The notes under the pieces are model-generated. The model saw only the letters and a list, made by a program, of their open reading frames with translations. It ran no database searches and was not told the origin of the DNA. The translations under genes and the position numbers were made by a program. 64,000 bases of DNA, taken from NCBI GenBank assembly GCA_034670405.1, contig JAXDDX010000012.1:1388501-1452500 (forward strand). Reading direction: 5' to 3'. The stretch comes from Hoplostethus atlanticus (taxonomy: Eukaryota; Chordata; Actinopteri; Trachichthyiformes; Trachichthyidae). Numbering within the stretch: the stretch's first letter is position 1; every line of letters begins with the position of its first letter. Positions 1-11,612 of the stretch are shown here, one piece after another.

Positions 1-140
1 ATGGAGGAGTTGTTTGGGCAGGGCTCTTACCAAGACCATTGCTAATTTGCCAACTGAGCTTACTTAACCCGTATCATCATATGGAATGGAAGGATGAGTC
101 CCTGTTGACCAGTTGGCTTCCTGCTTTCTGCTGCCTTCAG

Positions 141-389
141 AGTCAGCCCAGGTGGAGAAGCCAACCCTATCCTCCCAGTCCCAGTCGTCATCCTCAGGCT
201 CAGGGGTCCTGAACCCCTCATCGGGGCCTCCTGGATCCTCGGCCTCCACGGTGCCCGTGTCCCCGGTCCTGCAGTCCCCCACCCCCCCGCTGCTCCAGGA
301 CCCCACCCTGCTTCGCCAGCTCCTCCCAGCACTTCAAACTGCCCTGCAGCTCAACAACGCCAGTGTGGACATGGCAAAAATCAACGAAG
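141..389 (+). CDS. wac: wac exon: Ser/Pro-rich linker and [10 protein letters not shown] helix
   Basis: First wac exon in the window. The acceptor is ...ctgccttcag before 141 and the donor is gtgagg at 390. The frame reads [14 protein letters not shown], then a Ser/Pro-rich linker, then [27 protein letters not shown], a conserved hydrophobic stretch of WAC. It ends in phase 1 (one base of the next codon). An open frame continues to 610, but that is intron read-through. The exact acceptor could be two bases later (after ag at 141-142), but the phase with the upstream exon cannot be tested here. Confidence 0.9.
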
Positions 390-3300
390 GTGAGGAGACT
401 ACAGATACACATAAAACGTATCTTCAGCCAATGCTTCCTTTACAGTTTAGGTTCACACTGCCCAATTACAAGCGACCCAGGGCTTGTAAACAAGTAATTT
501 GTACTCAGAAGTGTCATTTATTGGACAGAGTTTTGGTAACCCACGAGATTGTACATTTTGGCAGTCGGAGAGCTGGAGAAATCAAACAAATCAGATTCTG
601 GTCCCTGTAACATTAGCTAATGAACTTCTATGTGCTCTTTGCTATAATTTACCTTCTCTGGTTTTCATACCAGGTAAGAACAAATAGCTGAATATGAGTA
701 TCAGTCCAGACTGCAGTTTGCCCTTGGTTTGTTTTGTCATGTTTGACATGAGTAACTGCTGGCTATCAGATGTCAACATCCATCTCCCTATACCCACAAA
801 ACCCTATGGAGCAATGTTCGAACAACAAAAGCCGAATCCCAATTCTCATTTTCACCCCTACGGCTCGTTTTCGAGGGCTCCCTCGTCCTTCGGTTTGGCC
901 CTCGGAACAGAGTCACAAGGGGTATCTCTCCCTATGAAATGGGACAACCCTTCAAGACCCTGATACGTCATCGATGACGTTTACGTAAACAGACGTAAGT
1001 TTGTTATCGGACTTTACTATGGCAATAATGGTATTATCACAGTGACATTTGCCATTCATCTGATGGAGATAGAAAAGCATGGACGCTCGCGATTCGTTCA
1101 CAATTTATACGTTTCACGCTACCAATCGATCAAACAAGTCATCAAATAAAAAAGACCACTGCTTCATTACCAGTCCACTTCATGACAGAATAGCGTTAGC
1201 GGTGCTCTGTAGGCTAGCAAGCCGTGCTCCTAACGTTACCCTGCCAGTCTGCACTGGTATTAGGAGCCGTAACAAGTGCAGCAACTTCGCTGCTGAACTT
1301 TAGTTATATTTCGGGCCGTCATATGCCATCAAAGGGGGGAAATGCAACATGGAAATATGTCAAAATGCAGGACTGTCATGCACAAATCAGCCTAAAAACA
1401 ATGTTGTAACGTTAACTAGCGAGGTAGAGACATCGGCATACTAGCGATTTTTTTGTTATGCTTGTTATAAAGAAAAGGTCTATAATACATTGAAACGACA
1501 TTAAACTAAGATAATACCACGGTTAGAATATTCTTTAAATCTTTATTAACAAAGAAAATACTACATCTGTGGTTCACTTTGGATGGTAGTGTAGCGTTCG
1601 CCATGATCTTCCAGTTGATTCGCAGGTAATTCTGGGAGACTTCTCCTAACCCTCGGTTTGTAGTGTGCCCCTGAAAAATCTCCGTTTGGAGGGCCATGTA
1701 GCCCTAGCACTTCGCCCTACCCCTCGATCCCAAGAGAATTGGGACACCCCTACACGTGAACGCGCAAAACGGAGGGGAACGGGCTAAGGGGTAGGGCCAA
1801 GGGGTGAATTGGGATTCGGTTGTTTTTTCGGTTGTATTTTGCGGTTGTTTTCTGTAGTTGGTACGATTTTAGGTTTTCACTCCAAACGAACTGCACTGCA
1901 GTTTGATTGGAACAGGCTGAGACCCACATTTTCAGGTGGTCTCGGTGCACTCCAGAGTTTGATTAAACCGCACCAAACATTCTTGGTGTGAACACACCCT
2001 TAGTTTAATCTCATAACTCACAGGCACTGAGGTCATCTTGCTTACAATTGAATCTTAGAGCTCCATATGTACCAAGGATGTTTCAATCTTGTTTCAATAA
2101 AAGATTGGTCAATACTGGAGCTATCCAAGAACCCATCACTTAATACCATAAATGTGAACTACTGGACATGGTTAGCTAAAATTACCAGACTGGCTGTCTT
2201 GCTGGTTGTTACATCGATGAGCACTAGTTGGAGCGAGACTTGCTGTAATGGTATTGGCTGCTGATTTGAACAGACAAGGACATGACTTGTAATCACCTGC
2301 CCACACATCTGAAGCTGCCCGCTGTTGAACTGAGCACTTTCATTGTCTGTCGGTAGCACAGTCTGGATGTCTGGACTGAGTGCCTCAGACTCATTTTCTA
2401 CCCCATTCTCCGCTGGCTGCAGTCAGTCCCCTTGACACACCAGCCATATGAGTGATTAACCTAAGGCTGTGCCAACACTAGGGATGCAACGATTATAGAT
2501 CGTATAGATTGCATTCATTTATTTCACAACACTACGGATGTATAAAATCACATGAGCATTCTTTAATTAGAGGTTTTATTGTATTTTTCCCCACAACATT
2601 TCTTTGTTGGCTTTAACAGTTGCTGCCTTCCGAAACAGAATACTATATTATATTATAACTATATTACTACTATTATAACTAACTATATTACAACATTGTT
2701 TAGTATTTTCAGTTTGTGTATATTTTTTCTACATTTCTTTTGGACCTGAGTAGAGAACGTGTAAAACATGGTGGAAAAAATGATCTAGTTGGCTTTTGAC
2801 TTTAACAGTTGCTGCCTTTTGAAACATAAATAATACAGTAACAGTGAAAATAAATAATAATGTATTTCCCTTCTGAACAAAACAAGGAGTCAAAGGCTGC
2901 AGGACCTCTGTCTGCATCAGGGCCCTTTTCACAAATTACACAATTATTTACAGTCCTTTCAGATCATATTATAGTGCAGGAATGTGAGCATGTTCACATT
3001 TTCAGTGCTCAGTCAGATCCCATAGTATAGTGCTGGAAGTCTACAAGTTCCTAATGTTGAGTTAGTCTTCTAGCATATTTACCTAGCGTTTACTCAACAC
3101 AGATGGGAGGAAGTAACAGGATGTGAATGGTCACACTGAAGCCCTTGAGGGGATTACATGCCGTTTTGGTCAGCGTTAATTTATAAACGGTGCAATGCTC
3201 CTTTTCCTGCTTTGCTGCCGTTGGTTTACGTTGCACTGAAAGCCCAACTCTTAACTCACCGCTACTTCGTTGATTGTAAGTGACCCTTTTAGATTTAATT

Positions 3301-6300
3301 CCCTACCAACTCAATGTTTCATTAAGTAACTTGCCACTTAACTCAGTTATTACTTAGTGTATTACCTTTATTTGTTGCAGTAAAGTTGAGGCGTTGGACC
3401 CTTTTGCCGCGACTTTTTTTTCAGCAGGTTTTGCAGATTGGATATCCATCGTCCAACCCCCTGGTCATTCTTTGTGTATCCAAAATGCTCCCACACTGAC
3501 GACTTCAGTTTTTTTTTTTTGGTGGTCCCTCGGCCATTGTTTAGCTAATGTAACGTTAGCGTAGCCCCCATTGATGTAGGTAGCCCCTGGTGTCGCTCTC
3601 GTGACAGCATTTGCCGCACGGCATGGTGCACCACTGGTCGGGTGTTTAATTTTCCTCACTGTGCAACCGTTGTTCATAGAAAAATAATGTACAATAATGT
3701 CCCCTTTTTGAGAGTGAGAACAGAAACACTCTGTGTAGCTGAGCCTTTTTAAAGCGCGGTTAATAGTGAAATCGGTTAATCGCTGCATCCCTAGCCAACA
3801 CTGAGGTTTGTTGGAGAGTTTTTGTCACCCAGGCTCATGGTCTCCTGATTCCTAACCCTCTCTCATCAATCCTTTTTTTAACCTGGATACCCTTTCAGCA
3901 TACTTCTCCATTCTGATCATCTTTTTTTCTATCACTTTATGTCTTATCTCCTCTCTTTACTTGTGCCTGCTTTCCCATACATGGTTTTGGTTGAGCCAGG
4001 TCTTTACTAGACTTTTCGGGTGCTGCATCTGGGTTCTTTGCTGTTACTGTTTTGCTGACTGTGCTCAGAGGATCTATGCGGACAGGTATAGCCCTGAGCG
4101 GTCTCAGCCCTGCTCCAGTACACAGCAGGTGGCAGACCAAGCGGAAAGACCGGTTGGCATCGTAGGGGGCACCTCAGTCATCCTGTCTGTCTGATGGTCT
4201 GCTTTATGATCCGTTTTTGGGAGGAGTGCACCTCTGCAGTCTGGGTGGTGGGAGGACAATGAGAAGTTATTGGCTCCTCCTCAGAGGGATTTGAACTGTG
4301 AAAATGGCTTTGCGGCTTGACGGGGCACTGCATCATCAGGCAATGTTTCTGACTCCTTCCTTCAGACAGCTTGCTGGGTTGTGAGTAGGTCATTTCTCAC
4401 TTGGCAGACTTTAGACAGCACCCTTTTCAGTGCTGAGGTTTGATTGTATGGGTCATATTCTAGTACGTACTAATTGGTGCGTTATTACATTCCTTTGCTG
4501 AAGTCAGATCAAAGTGCTGCCATCAAACCTTTTCCGTCTGCAGTCATAAGTTTGACAGCTCACCTAGCTGAGTACTGACAGCTGAGGTATAATTGCTGGA
4601 TAGCAGATGTGTAAAGAAGTGGGTCAGTGTTCCTCTGCTGCTGTTGATGGTATTTCCCAGAGATTTCCCTTACTCAGCACGCGTAAACATTAGCAGAAAT
4701 TGCTTCATCATAACGGCTCCCAGAAGCTAATCGAGGGAGAAGTGGTGTTATGGTAACTTAGTTTGAGCATAGTGGGGCCTGATATTAACTGTTTCAGCCC
4801 CCAGACACAATCAGGATTTTTATTGGATCATTCTGCTGCTCCACACACCAAATAAAAGAGACTGAAATGATGAAGTCCAGTAGTTCGAGTCCACTTTAGG
4901 ATTGGTTGTTTACACTGTAGCTATATTTAATTCCATATGTCTCTAAAATGTATCGCTAATTAACAAAGGAAATGTAAGGTTGTCATGTTTTTCTTTCTTT
5001 GATACTAGATGTACTTTATGTTGTAACTCATCTGTGCAAACATGAATCAATGTATTTAAAGTGCAAACTAGAAGCTGCCTGTAGGCCTAGAGGTGTGTGA
5101 CAAAGCAGGAAACCATTTAATTGATTCTGATCTTCTAATGTATTTTGTATGAGCTACACGTTGAACAACTGATGGAAAACATACAGAAAAAGGCAGGAAG
5201 TAGACTAGGGTAGAATTTGCAATGTGAAAAACAACATGCTTGTTTTTCCAGAAGGGTTTTTTTCCCAGTGGAGTAATGTTGGATGATGGCTGTAGAGGGT
5301 TAACACCAGCCAAATGCCTTTCGAATTTGTCGTCTCTACCAAACAGTAAATCAACTGTAAATCATGTTTAGCAAATAACCAACCACAAGTTGCAGCTCCT
5401 TTTCTAAAAAATAAAATAAAATCTAGTTGTATGGTTGAAATATTGGTAGCTAATTTTTGATTAAAAAAATGTTTCTGTCCTAAAGGTACATGAAATAACA
5501 TAATTACTTTTGTTTGAATAGGCGTTATCACCTTCACAAAGCTTTCTGTAACGTTAACATCAGTTGATGAAGAAGACGCGCTACAGTATGGTCTTGTTCT
5601 CCCTACTCACAAGAAAGCTCCAGGCCATGAGGTTTGCAAGTGCACTAGGTCACTGGGTTCACTGACAGGCTAATAATGCTAACATACATTTTCTTATGTC
5701 AGTTCCACATCTCTCGCCACTTACCACAGTGCTGCTTGTGGTAACAAAGATGACTGGATCGTTCTGGAGCTATACTGCTTTATATTGTCCTCTGCTGCTG
5801 ATATGAAACTCATATGAGGCTCGTTTCGGCAGGAATGTTCAACAAGAAAGGAAGTTATTTGTAAGCACAATCTAAGCTATAGAGACTGTAGCGTTCACTG
5901 TTTGTGTTGCGTACAATTGGCGACTTGGTTGGATGGGAGCTTGCCAGGCAAATGATAGTGTTATTGTAACCTGGTAGGGGATTTAGTGTCTTGCTCAAGG
6001 ACACACCCTCAGTTCAAGTACAGTTTCAGTACTCACCGTGTCACCCTGCTGTCCCCCATGATGAGATGTTTTGATAATGTGAGACTACTGTTCTCTTCTG
6101 ATTTCCACAAACTAGTACAAACTGAGTACTGTGTTTTTTTTCAGGTGGGCGTGTACATTATTTGTGTTACCGGAGTACTACTAAGCTGAATGACAAATGT
6201 AACTTTTATCGACTTCATTTCTCTCCGTTTTGAAATCCAAAATGCATCCACATATCTGCCTTGAGACTTGCTGGGGCTATTTTAACGGAGTCCATCATTG

Positions 6301-9300
6301 AGTAGTATGATAGCCCATTTCTCCACTGGCTCTACAAAGCTTAGCACTGCCAAAAGAGTAGAGTCTAACATAAAAGCTAAAAATGCAATGCACTCTTTTT
6401 CTATTGCTGTAAAATAACATACATTCAAGTATTGATACTAGGATTTTAAGTATCGTTATTGAATCAGACAAAATAAAATTGATGCATCTGAGAATCTTTT
6501 TTTTTAAAGAATAGACTTGGTATTTGGTTGGCGATGCTCTCACCATTCAATAGGGTAGCTCTTCTAAGCAGCATACAAAAGAAAAGGCATTTCTTAAAAT
6601 ACCTTTCTTGGTTGAACTTGATCAGAGACTCTCATGTCTCACATGTTTTTGTTCCCATGTACTCCTTCATAGTTTGGAGGTGAATGTGATTTGCCCCCCT
6701 TAGTGTATTGTAAATTTTAAGATTGCTTTTGTCTGTTAAAACCTCTTCAGTTTCATCAGAACTCAGCTTAGTGTTTTTAGAAATGACTAGATTCCTTCCA
6801 TTGTTCACCTATAAGTGATGGTTTTGTGGCTGTTTTTATATCTCTCATTTCTGTCCCTCTGCAGTTTATCATTCTAAATACTAACACTGATTTTGGCATT
6901 GTCGCTGTCCTTTTGTCAAACTCGATTATCTGGATTCCTCCAGTTTTATCGTCCTTGTTCCATTCCAAATACATGGTCTGCATTGTGATCTTGGCAATAA
7001 ATTGTCTGGGCCTTGTCTTTGGTTGCAAAGTTCCTCTTAAGTACAAATTAACTTTGTATGATCTTCCTCTAGGCAAACATGACTTTTCTTGGGAGACACA
7101 TTTCTAGTATAATGAAAGTAAGACTGTTTATTCAACTATTATTGATGGAGCAGTTTTTTTACAGTTTGACATGGAGAAATTGACTACAGAACTATCGCCA
7201 CTGAACTATCGTTTTTCCTTCATGTTATAAACCTAAGACTGGTATGGACTAAAGATGCCTCACATTTGTGCAGGCCCACAATTAAAAAGCTGTTGAAGAT
7301 CTTCTACTTCAGTTAGTGATTTCCTATGTTTCCCAGAATGCCTTTTGATAACCTCCAGAGAACGTGCCTGAACTTGTTGTATTCAGCTTGGTTTTGTGTG
7401 AAGCCGGAAACTGTAATAACGATAGTGTTTCTATATCAAGGCGCATGTCTTGGGGCTGCATCGCATTATGGCCTATTGATATTTCCTCTTCTTATATGAT
7501 GGATTTCTCCCCGTATGTTGTTGAACGTCGGAATCAAAGAGCAAGGGCTTCTCTCTAGACCCACCAGTTTGTGCTGAGGGACACCAAAACTTGTCGTTGA
7601 TGTTTTAGATTGCTGAAAGCATTTCTGCTATCAAACTCCATTGTAGCTATGCTGGAAATAAATTGACGTTATCCGCTGGAATAGGAAAAATACACCACAA
7701 AATGGACCCAGAAATGCAAGTTACGATGCCAGTACTCATATAACAATTTGAAAGCGTTTTTATGGTCGATTTAAGTCTGAGAACTTTTGAGTTTGCCTTC
7801 AATTAAGAAGGCTGAGGACACATGGGTGTTGAGTCTGTTCACCCCACAGCCAGTTCAAGCAGCATTAGTACAATTCTTACATCCTTACAAGACAACATCA
7901 CAGAATTTGTTTGGCCACTACACCTCAGTGGAATGCAGTTTAATAACACAACAATTCAATCTCAGCTGTGTGAGGTCTAATAGTTTCTCTGTTTTCCTCC
8001 ATAGTTCTCACAGCTGCTGTCACACAAGCTTCATTACAGTCGATGCTCCACAAGATCCTCACTGCTGGGCCATCGGCTTTCAATATCACTACTCTGCTCT
8101 CTCAAGCTGCTCAACTCTCCAACCAAGGTAGGGGAAGCCCATGCAAAACCATGTCTGCACGAACATTATGATGCTGATGCTGTAACAATCCTGTTTTTTT
8201 GTTGTGTATGTGCCTGCTTAACGCTTGAAAGAGCAACTAGCCTTCTGTGTTTGCTGTGTGTTTCCTTCAAGGGAAATTGTCAGAATTGAGAATTCTGATG
8301 CAGATGATGGCATTAGCTATTTCCTGGCTACTGTTTATCACAGTTACAGCCTTTTGCATTTTACTGGGCCTTTGTTTACTTATATAATGGTTTTCTTGCC
8401 GGCTACTGAGGATAGGCATTGCATTTAGTGCATTGTTATCTTGTGGTTTTGTGTTTTCTCACCTGCAGAGTATGTTCTTATTTTTTTCCAATATCATTTG
8501 TGCACCTAAACATCCCATGGTCTGTATGATTGTAGCTTACTATAATCTTCTTTCTCGTGTGCGTGTGTGTGTACCTCTAGCAGCTCAGCAGTCAAACCAG
8601 TCGCCAATGTCGTTAACGTCGGATGCCTCATCACCCAGGTCCTACGTTTCACCCAGGATCAGCACACCGCAGACCAACGCCGGTCCTCTGAAACCCCTCC
8701 TCAGCACGCCTCCTGTCATCTCACAGCAAAAAGTAAGAATACAATCATGTAGTATTTGAACCCAATGTTTTAAATTGAATGAAGTTGAATACCAGTGGTA
8801 ATGTAGAAGCATACGTGGTCTCACAGGTCCCAAATCGATGCTTGTTTTGCAAAACTCATGGACTAGACAAAGTTTACTGTTAATCACTGCAAGCAGTTAT
8901 CTTTCTATACTGGGGACAGGAGTTTTTTTTTCATGTTTTGGTGTAATATTTCTAACGTGTGTGTTCTAGGTGAGCACGCCAGTGGTGAAGCAAGCGTCTC
9001 TTCCCCAGCCCACGCCTCAGCATCCCCTCTCCAGTGACAAGCATCATGGTCATGACACCACCACTGCCTCCCCACGCACCCACCACCGGCATGGGTAGGT
9101 TCGCTACAGTCACTGTCCACCTTGCAGCCTCACCAAGGTGGATTTAAATCAAAGTGACATGGAAAGATAATTTGGCTGGTCTTGGAGAACAAATGATAGC
9201 ACTGGGGTGTTTGTTTCAGATACTGCAGTAACATGGATCTATAGGTCATGAGGTGGACATGCTGTGGATGTTAAGGAATGTATTTCTTTTCAACTGCGTG

Positions 9301-11612
9301 GAGGTCTCTGACCGTGATGGAGGCTGTTGGCGCCAAAACCCGTTGGTTTTTAATAGTTAGCCTTTTGTCTGTTGCTCTTCAAGAATGGCTGACTTATTTC
9401 ACTCTTTAGCCAACACAGGTAGAGCAAAGTAGGGAGTTTTTTTCCATCTTCTGTTTTAATTTAAGTATTGAACAGCATGATTTTATCCAAACCTCTGACA
9501 TCCAAACTGACTGGTAACTTCAAAAGTTGTGTTCTGAAAGTATATTCATTTTTAAGACTTCTAATTTTGTTGTTGGTACATGTAATTCCTTTAACTGTAG
9601 TTGACTTGGTTGAATAAGTGGTGTGCACCATGTACTTTTCCATTTTTTTTCCACATTTCAATGTATTTAAACTAGTCAGATCGTTTACCTGTCTGAACAA
9701 CCCGCTTCCCCCGTGGGTTCTGTCAAAATCATTTCATAGAGCTGACAAATTGCAGCTACCCTGTGTGCTTTTCTGTCAAGTCTGCTATATAAGTAAGCAA
9801 AGAAATATGTCTTCCCCACAACACAAGAAGCTAATCCCTGACCAAGTCCCTCACAATGTAGTGTTGTGGCGCCATCTGCTGGTGGATGGTGGACTCAGCT
9901 CGCCTGTAGCCAATGATTTATTCAGTTGTCCCCCGATTGCTGGAGTTTGTTCATTTATTTATTGCATACAATACCTAGAGGATGTTGTGATCCATTTGGT
10001 CAGTGATACTCGTTACTTAAGATGAGGATGTTTACTTGTCTCTGAGAATAGCTTTCCTGGATGCACACATAGCCAGTGCGGTGTTGCTTGCAGTGCATTG
10101 CATTGCTTACTGGTGCAATTTGCAGTTCACTAGCTTCCTCAAAGGCTCTTCAGCAGTAGTGGTGGGTACTGTAGATGCATTACAGCCAACCTCGAGTTGC
10201 CAGCCTATATCTAAAATATACTTTCCTGTGGGTTTCCCCAGCAACCTTCTATTTAGTCAGCCCCTCTTCCTCTTAAGCCAACCTCTGCTCTTGCAGACCC
10301 ATGTTGGTGACTTTAGTTTAGTTTTTACTGTTTGCAGGTCATCTTAAAATTGCAATAAATATCTTCCCACAAAGACCATACTGGTTACATGCACCCACAG
10401 TTTTACTACATCTAGTGCTTGTCTTGATAACTGTATACGGATGTATAATAGAGCTTTTACTGACAAGTTGATGGCCAATCACACATTTGGTGACCACGCA
10501 TGGAAATTTTAACCTAACATTACCTGTGAATACCATGTGTTATACAATGACAGCTATCTGCCATGTTTGATCAGCTATTTTGACACTACATGAAAAGAGT
10601 AATAAACAATGTTTATTTAAAATATCACAATCCCTGATTTCCAATATTAATTCTCGCCAGTTTACAGCCTAAATGCCTCATGAGTGGAAAGCTGGAAAAT
10701 TGTTTTTCAATTAAATGGGCCTTTATGGTTCTATAGTTTTATTTTGTTTATGCCTTATAAAGCATAGAGTTGGTCCCAAACTTATTTCAATTTTGGAATT
10801 TTATACAGTTTTTTATTTTTTTTTATTTGTGCAGTTGTCAATGTTCCCATCTAGCAAAAACACTTACAGGCTCCCTCATTGTGTTTTTCTTCCAGCAGTC
10901 AGAGGAGTCCCTCCCCCGGTCCCAACCACGTCACCTCCAGCAGCAACGCCCCCAACTCATCCTCCGCTCACCCCAGCTCCTCAGTAGCCCGGCCCTCCTG
11001 CACCTTCACTCCCACCCTCGCTGCCCACTTTAATGAGAATCTTATCAAGCATGTCCAAGGCTGGCCTGCCGACCACGCAGAGAAACAGGTTTGTACTTCT
11101 GTTTACCATTTTCACCATTGTCCCTGTTAGTACTATGAAAAATGTAGTGCCGTGCTTTAAAATGAATCTGCTACGAATCACTGCTGATTTGCAGTTTGTG
11201 GAACAAGATGGCATTGGAACAATAACTGTTGTACTAAAAGTGAGAGAACATTTTCCCCCTTGTTTTGTGTTTGCTGAACGAATTGCTTGTCTTCAAGGCA
11301 TCAAGACTACGCGAAGAGGCCCACACCATGGGGAGCATCTGCATCTCTGAGAATTGCACAGAGCTCAAAAATCTCCGATCCTTGGTCAGAGTCTGTGAAA
11401 TACAAGCGACATTGCGTGAGCAGAGGTAAAAATAGAAAATATCTTGACTAGAGAAGGATGCACTTCATGACATTTAAAGTTAACCTTACAGATTACAAAC
11501 ACCACGGCTAATGCTTGGTCTCTCTCTGTTTCTTTCCCACAGGATACTATTTTTGAGACAGCAAATCAAAGAACTTGAAAAGTTGAAGAATCAGAATTCA
11601 TTCATGGTCTGA
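141..11612 (+). CDS. wac: wac, C-terminal seven coding exons (5' part outside window)
   Basis: Vertebrate WAC is a nuclear adaptor. Its WW domain contacts RNA polymerase II and its C-terminal coiled coil binds RNF20/RNF40 to promote histone H2B mono-ubiquitination; it is also linked to autophagy and mitotic entry (family knowledge). Here seven exons (141-389, 8005-8127, 8584-8732, 8970-9094, 10896-11088, 11298-11425, 11543-11612) join in one open frame of about 345 residues, roughly the second half of the usual protein of about 650. Landmarks read directly are [60 protein letters not shown] and the end [18 protein letters not shown]. The WW domain and start codon are upstream of the window. 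All junctions have GT/AG borders and compatible phases. I could not decide which paralogue (a or b) this is. Confidence 0.95.
832..1819. mobile_element. Non-autonomous inverted-repeat DNA transposon (superfamily unassigned)
   Basis: The left end CCGAATCCCAATTC (832-845) is the exact reverse complement of the right end GAATTGGGATTCGG (1806-1819). Subterminal blocks are related too: 'cacccctac' on the left, and on the right 'gtgaattggg' preceded by 'aggggtagggccaaggggt'. A second internal inverted copy of the motif ('ccaagagaattgggaca') lies near 1728-1746. No transposase frame is visible. I could not identify a clean target-site duplication, so the superfamily is not called. The element is about 1 kb, within the first wac intron of the window. 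Confidence 0.7.
2471..2478. repeat. hAT target-site duplication, left copy
   Basis: GCCAACAC immediately before the TAGGGATG end of the hAT element; identical to 3794-3801. Confidence 0.9.
2479..3793. mobile_element. Non-autonomous hAT element with intact 8-bp target duplication
   Basis: The ends are TAGGGATGCAACGATTA (from 2479) and its imperfect inverse TAATCGCTGCATCCCTA (ending 3793). They are flanked by the identical 8-mer GCCAACAC at 2471-2478 and 3794-3801. An 8-bp duplication and TAGGGATG-type ends are hallmarks of the hAT superfamily. The 1.3-kb interior has no hAT transposase; its largest minus-strand frame (107 codons, 3465-3788) starts inside the right end and matches no family I know. 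The exact duplication and recognisable ends point to a fairly recent insertion. Confidence 0.9.
3794..3801. repeat. hAT target-site duplication, right copy
   Basis: GCCAACAC immediately after the CATCCCTA end of the hAT element; identical to 2471-2478. Confidence 0.9.
8005..8127 (+). CDS. wac: wac exon: [12 protein letters not shown] segment
   Basis: The acceptor is tccatag before 8005 and the donor is gtaggg at 8128. The exon is 123 nt (41 codons), phase 1 on both sides, so skipping it would keep the frame. It reads [20 protein letters not shown], then [21 protein letters not shown], continuing directly from the previous exon's KINE. This is one of the best conserved parts of WAC outside the WW domain and coiled coil. 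Confidence 0.95.
8584..8732 (+). CDS. wac: wac exon: [16 protein letters not shown] segment (tandem acceptor)
   Basis: The donor is gtaagaat at 8733. The acceptor is a NAGNAG pair (ctctagcag). Splicing after the second AG starts the exon at 8584 and gives [12 protein letters not shown], the form I expect from other vertebrates. Splicing after the first AG (start 8581) adds one alanine. The exon encodes a Ser/Pro-rich segment with likely proline-directed phosphosites (SP/TP repeated: SPMS, SPRS, STPQ, STPP) and ends in phase 0. Confidence 0.92.
8970..9094 (+). CDS. wac: wac exon: VSTPVVKQ and His-rich segment
   Basis: The acceptor is gtgttctag before 8970 and the donor is gtaggt at 9095. The exon is 125 nt, entering in phase 0 and leaving in phase 2. 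It starts [20 protein letters not shown] and then turns His-rich ([19 protein letters not shown]), the least conserved part of the gene here. The downstream exon restores the conserved QRSPSPGP sequence in frame, supporting both borders. Confidence 0.88.
9095..10895 (+). other. wac intron (1.8 kb)
   Basis: Intron between the His-rich exon and the QRSPSPGP exon. It contains a CTCF-like motif on the minus strand at 9867-9885. I see no repeat with recognisable ends and no additional exon. Confidence 0.85.
9867..9885 (-). promoter_or_regulatory. CTCF-like motif in wac intron
   Basis: The + strand reads tggcgccatctgctggtgg, i.e. CCACCAGCAGATGGCGCCA on the - strand. This is close to the vertebrate CTCF core (CCASNAGRKGGCGC). 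Pattern match only. Confidence 0.5.
10896..11088 (+). CDS. wac: wac exon: QRSPSPGP and [19 protein letters not shown] segment
   Basis: The acceptor is tccag before 10896, with a second AG three bases later (cagcag, a NAGNAG). The donor is gtttgt at 11089. Use of the first AG gives [11 protein letters not shown], matching the serine before QRSPSPGP in other vertebrates; the second AG drops it. The exon runs through a Ser-rich linker into the highly conserved [20 protein letters not shown] and PADHAEKQ, ending in phase 0. The N-terminal Ser/Pro motif is a likely SR/proline-directed phosphorylation region. Confidence 0.93.
11298..11425 (+). CDS. wac: wac exon: coiled-coil part 1
   Basis: The acceptor is gtcttcaag before 11298 and the donor is gtaaaa at 11426. 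It reads [13 protein letters not shown], then [17 protein letters not shown] and [12 protein letters not shown]. This is the start of the WAC coiled coil that binds RNF20/RNF40 in mammals. The stretch ICISENC is slightly unlike what I recall of mammalian WAC, while the flanks look the same. It ends in phase 2. Confidence 0.95.
11543..11612 (+). CDS. wac: wac terminal coding exon: coiled-coil part 2 and stop
   Basis: The acceptor is ttcccacag before 11543. It reads [20 protein letters not shown], then FMV and the stop TGA at 11610-11612. It completes the C-terminal coiled coil and the invariant NSFMV end of WAC. Confidence 0.96.

Larger units (their letters stand above)
390..8004 (+). other. 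wac large intron (7.6 kb) with transposon insertions
   Basis: The donor is gtgagg at 390 and the acceptor is ccatag at 7999-8004. No open frame in it looks like an exon. It holds an inverted-repeat element (832-1819) followed by a possible further transposon fragment (about 1850-1997, ending ggtgtgaacacaccct), and a hAT element (2479-3793). A SINE-like tail fragment with 'gtcttgctcaaggacaca' lies near 5988-6006. The rest (about 3802-7980) is AT-rich unique-looking DNA in which I see nothing further. Confidence 0.85.

Noticed and set aside
113-610. 165-codon frame as a complete protein
   Set aside because: Only 141-389 is exon; the ends are intron read-through past a good acceptor and donor.
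3465-3788. 107-codon minus-strand frame as a hAT transposase or gene
   Set aside because: It begins inside the element's terminal repeat and lacks the hAT catalytic or dimerisation motifs.
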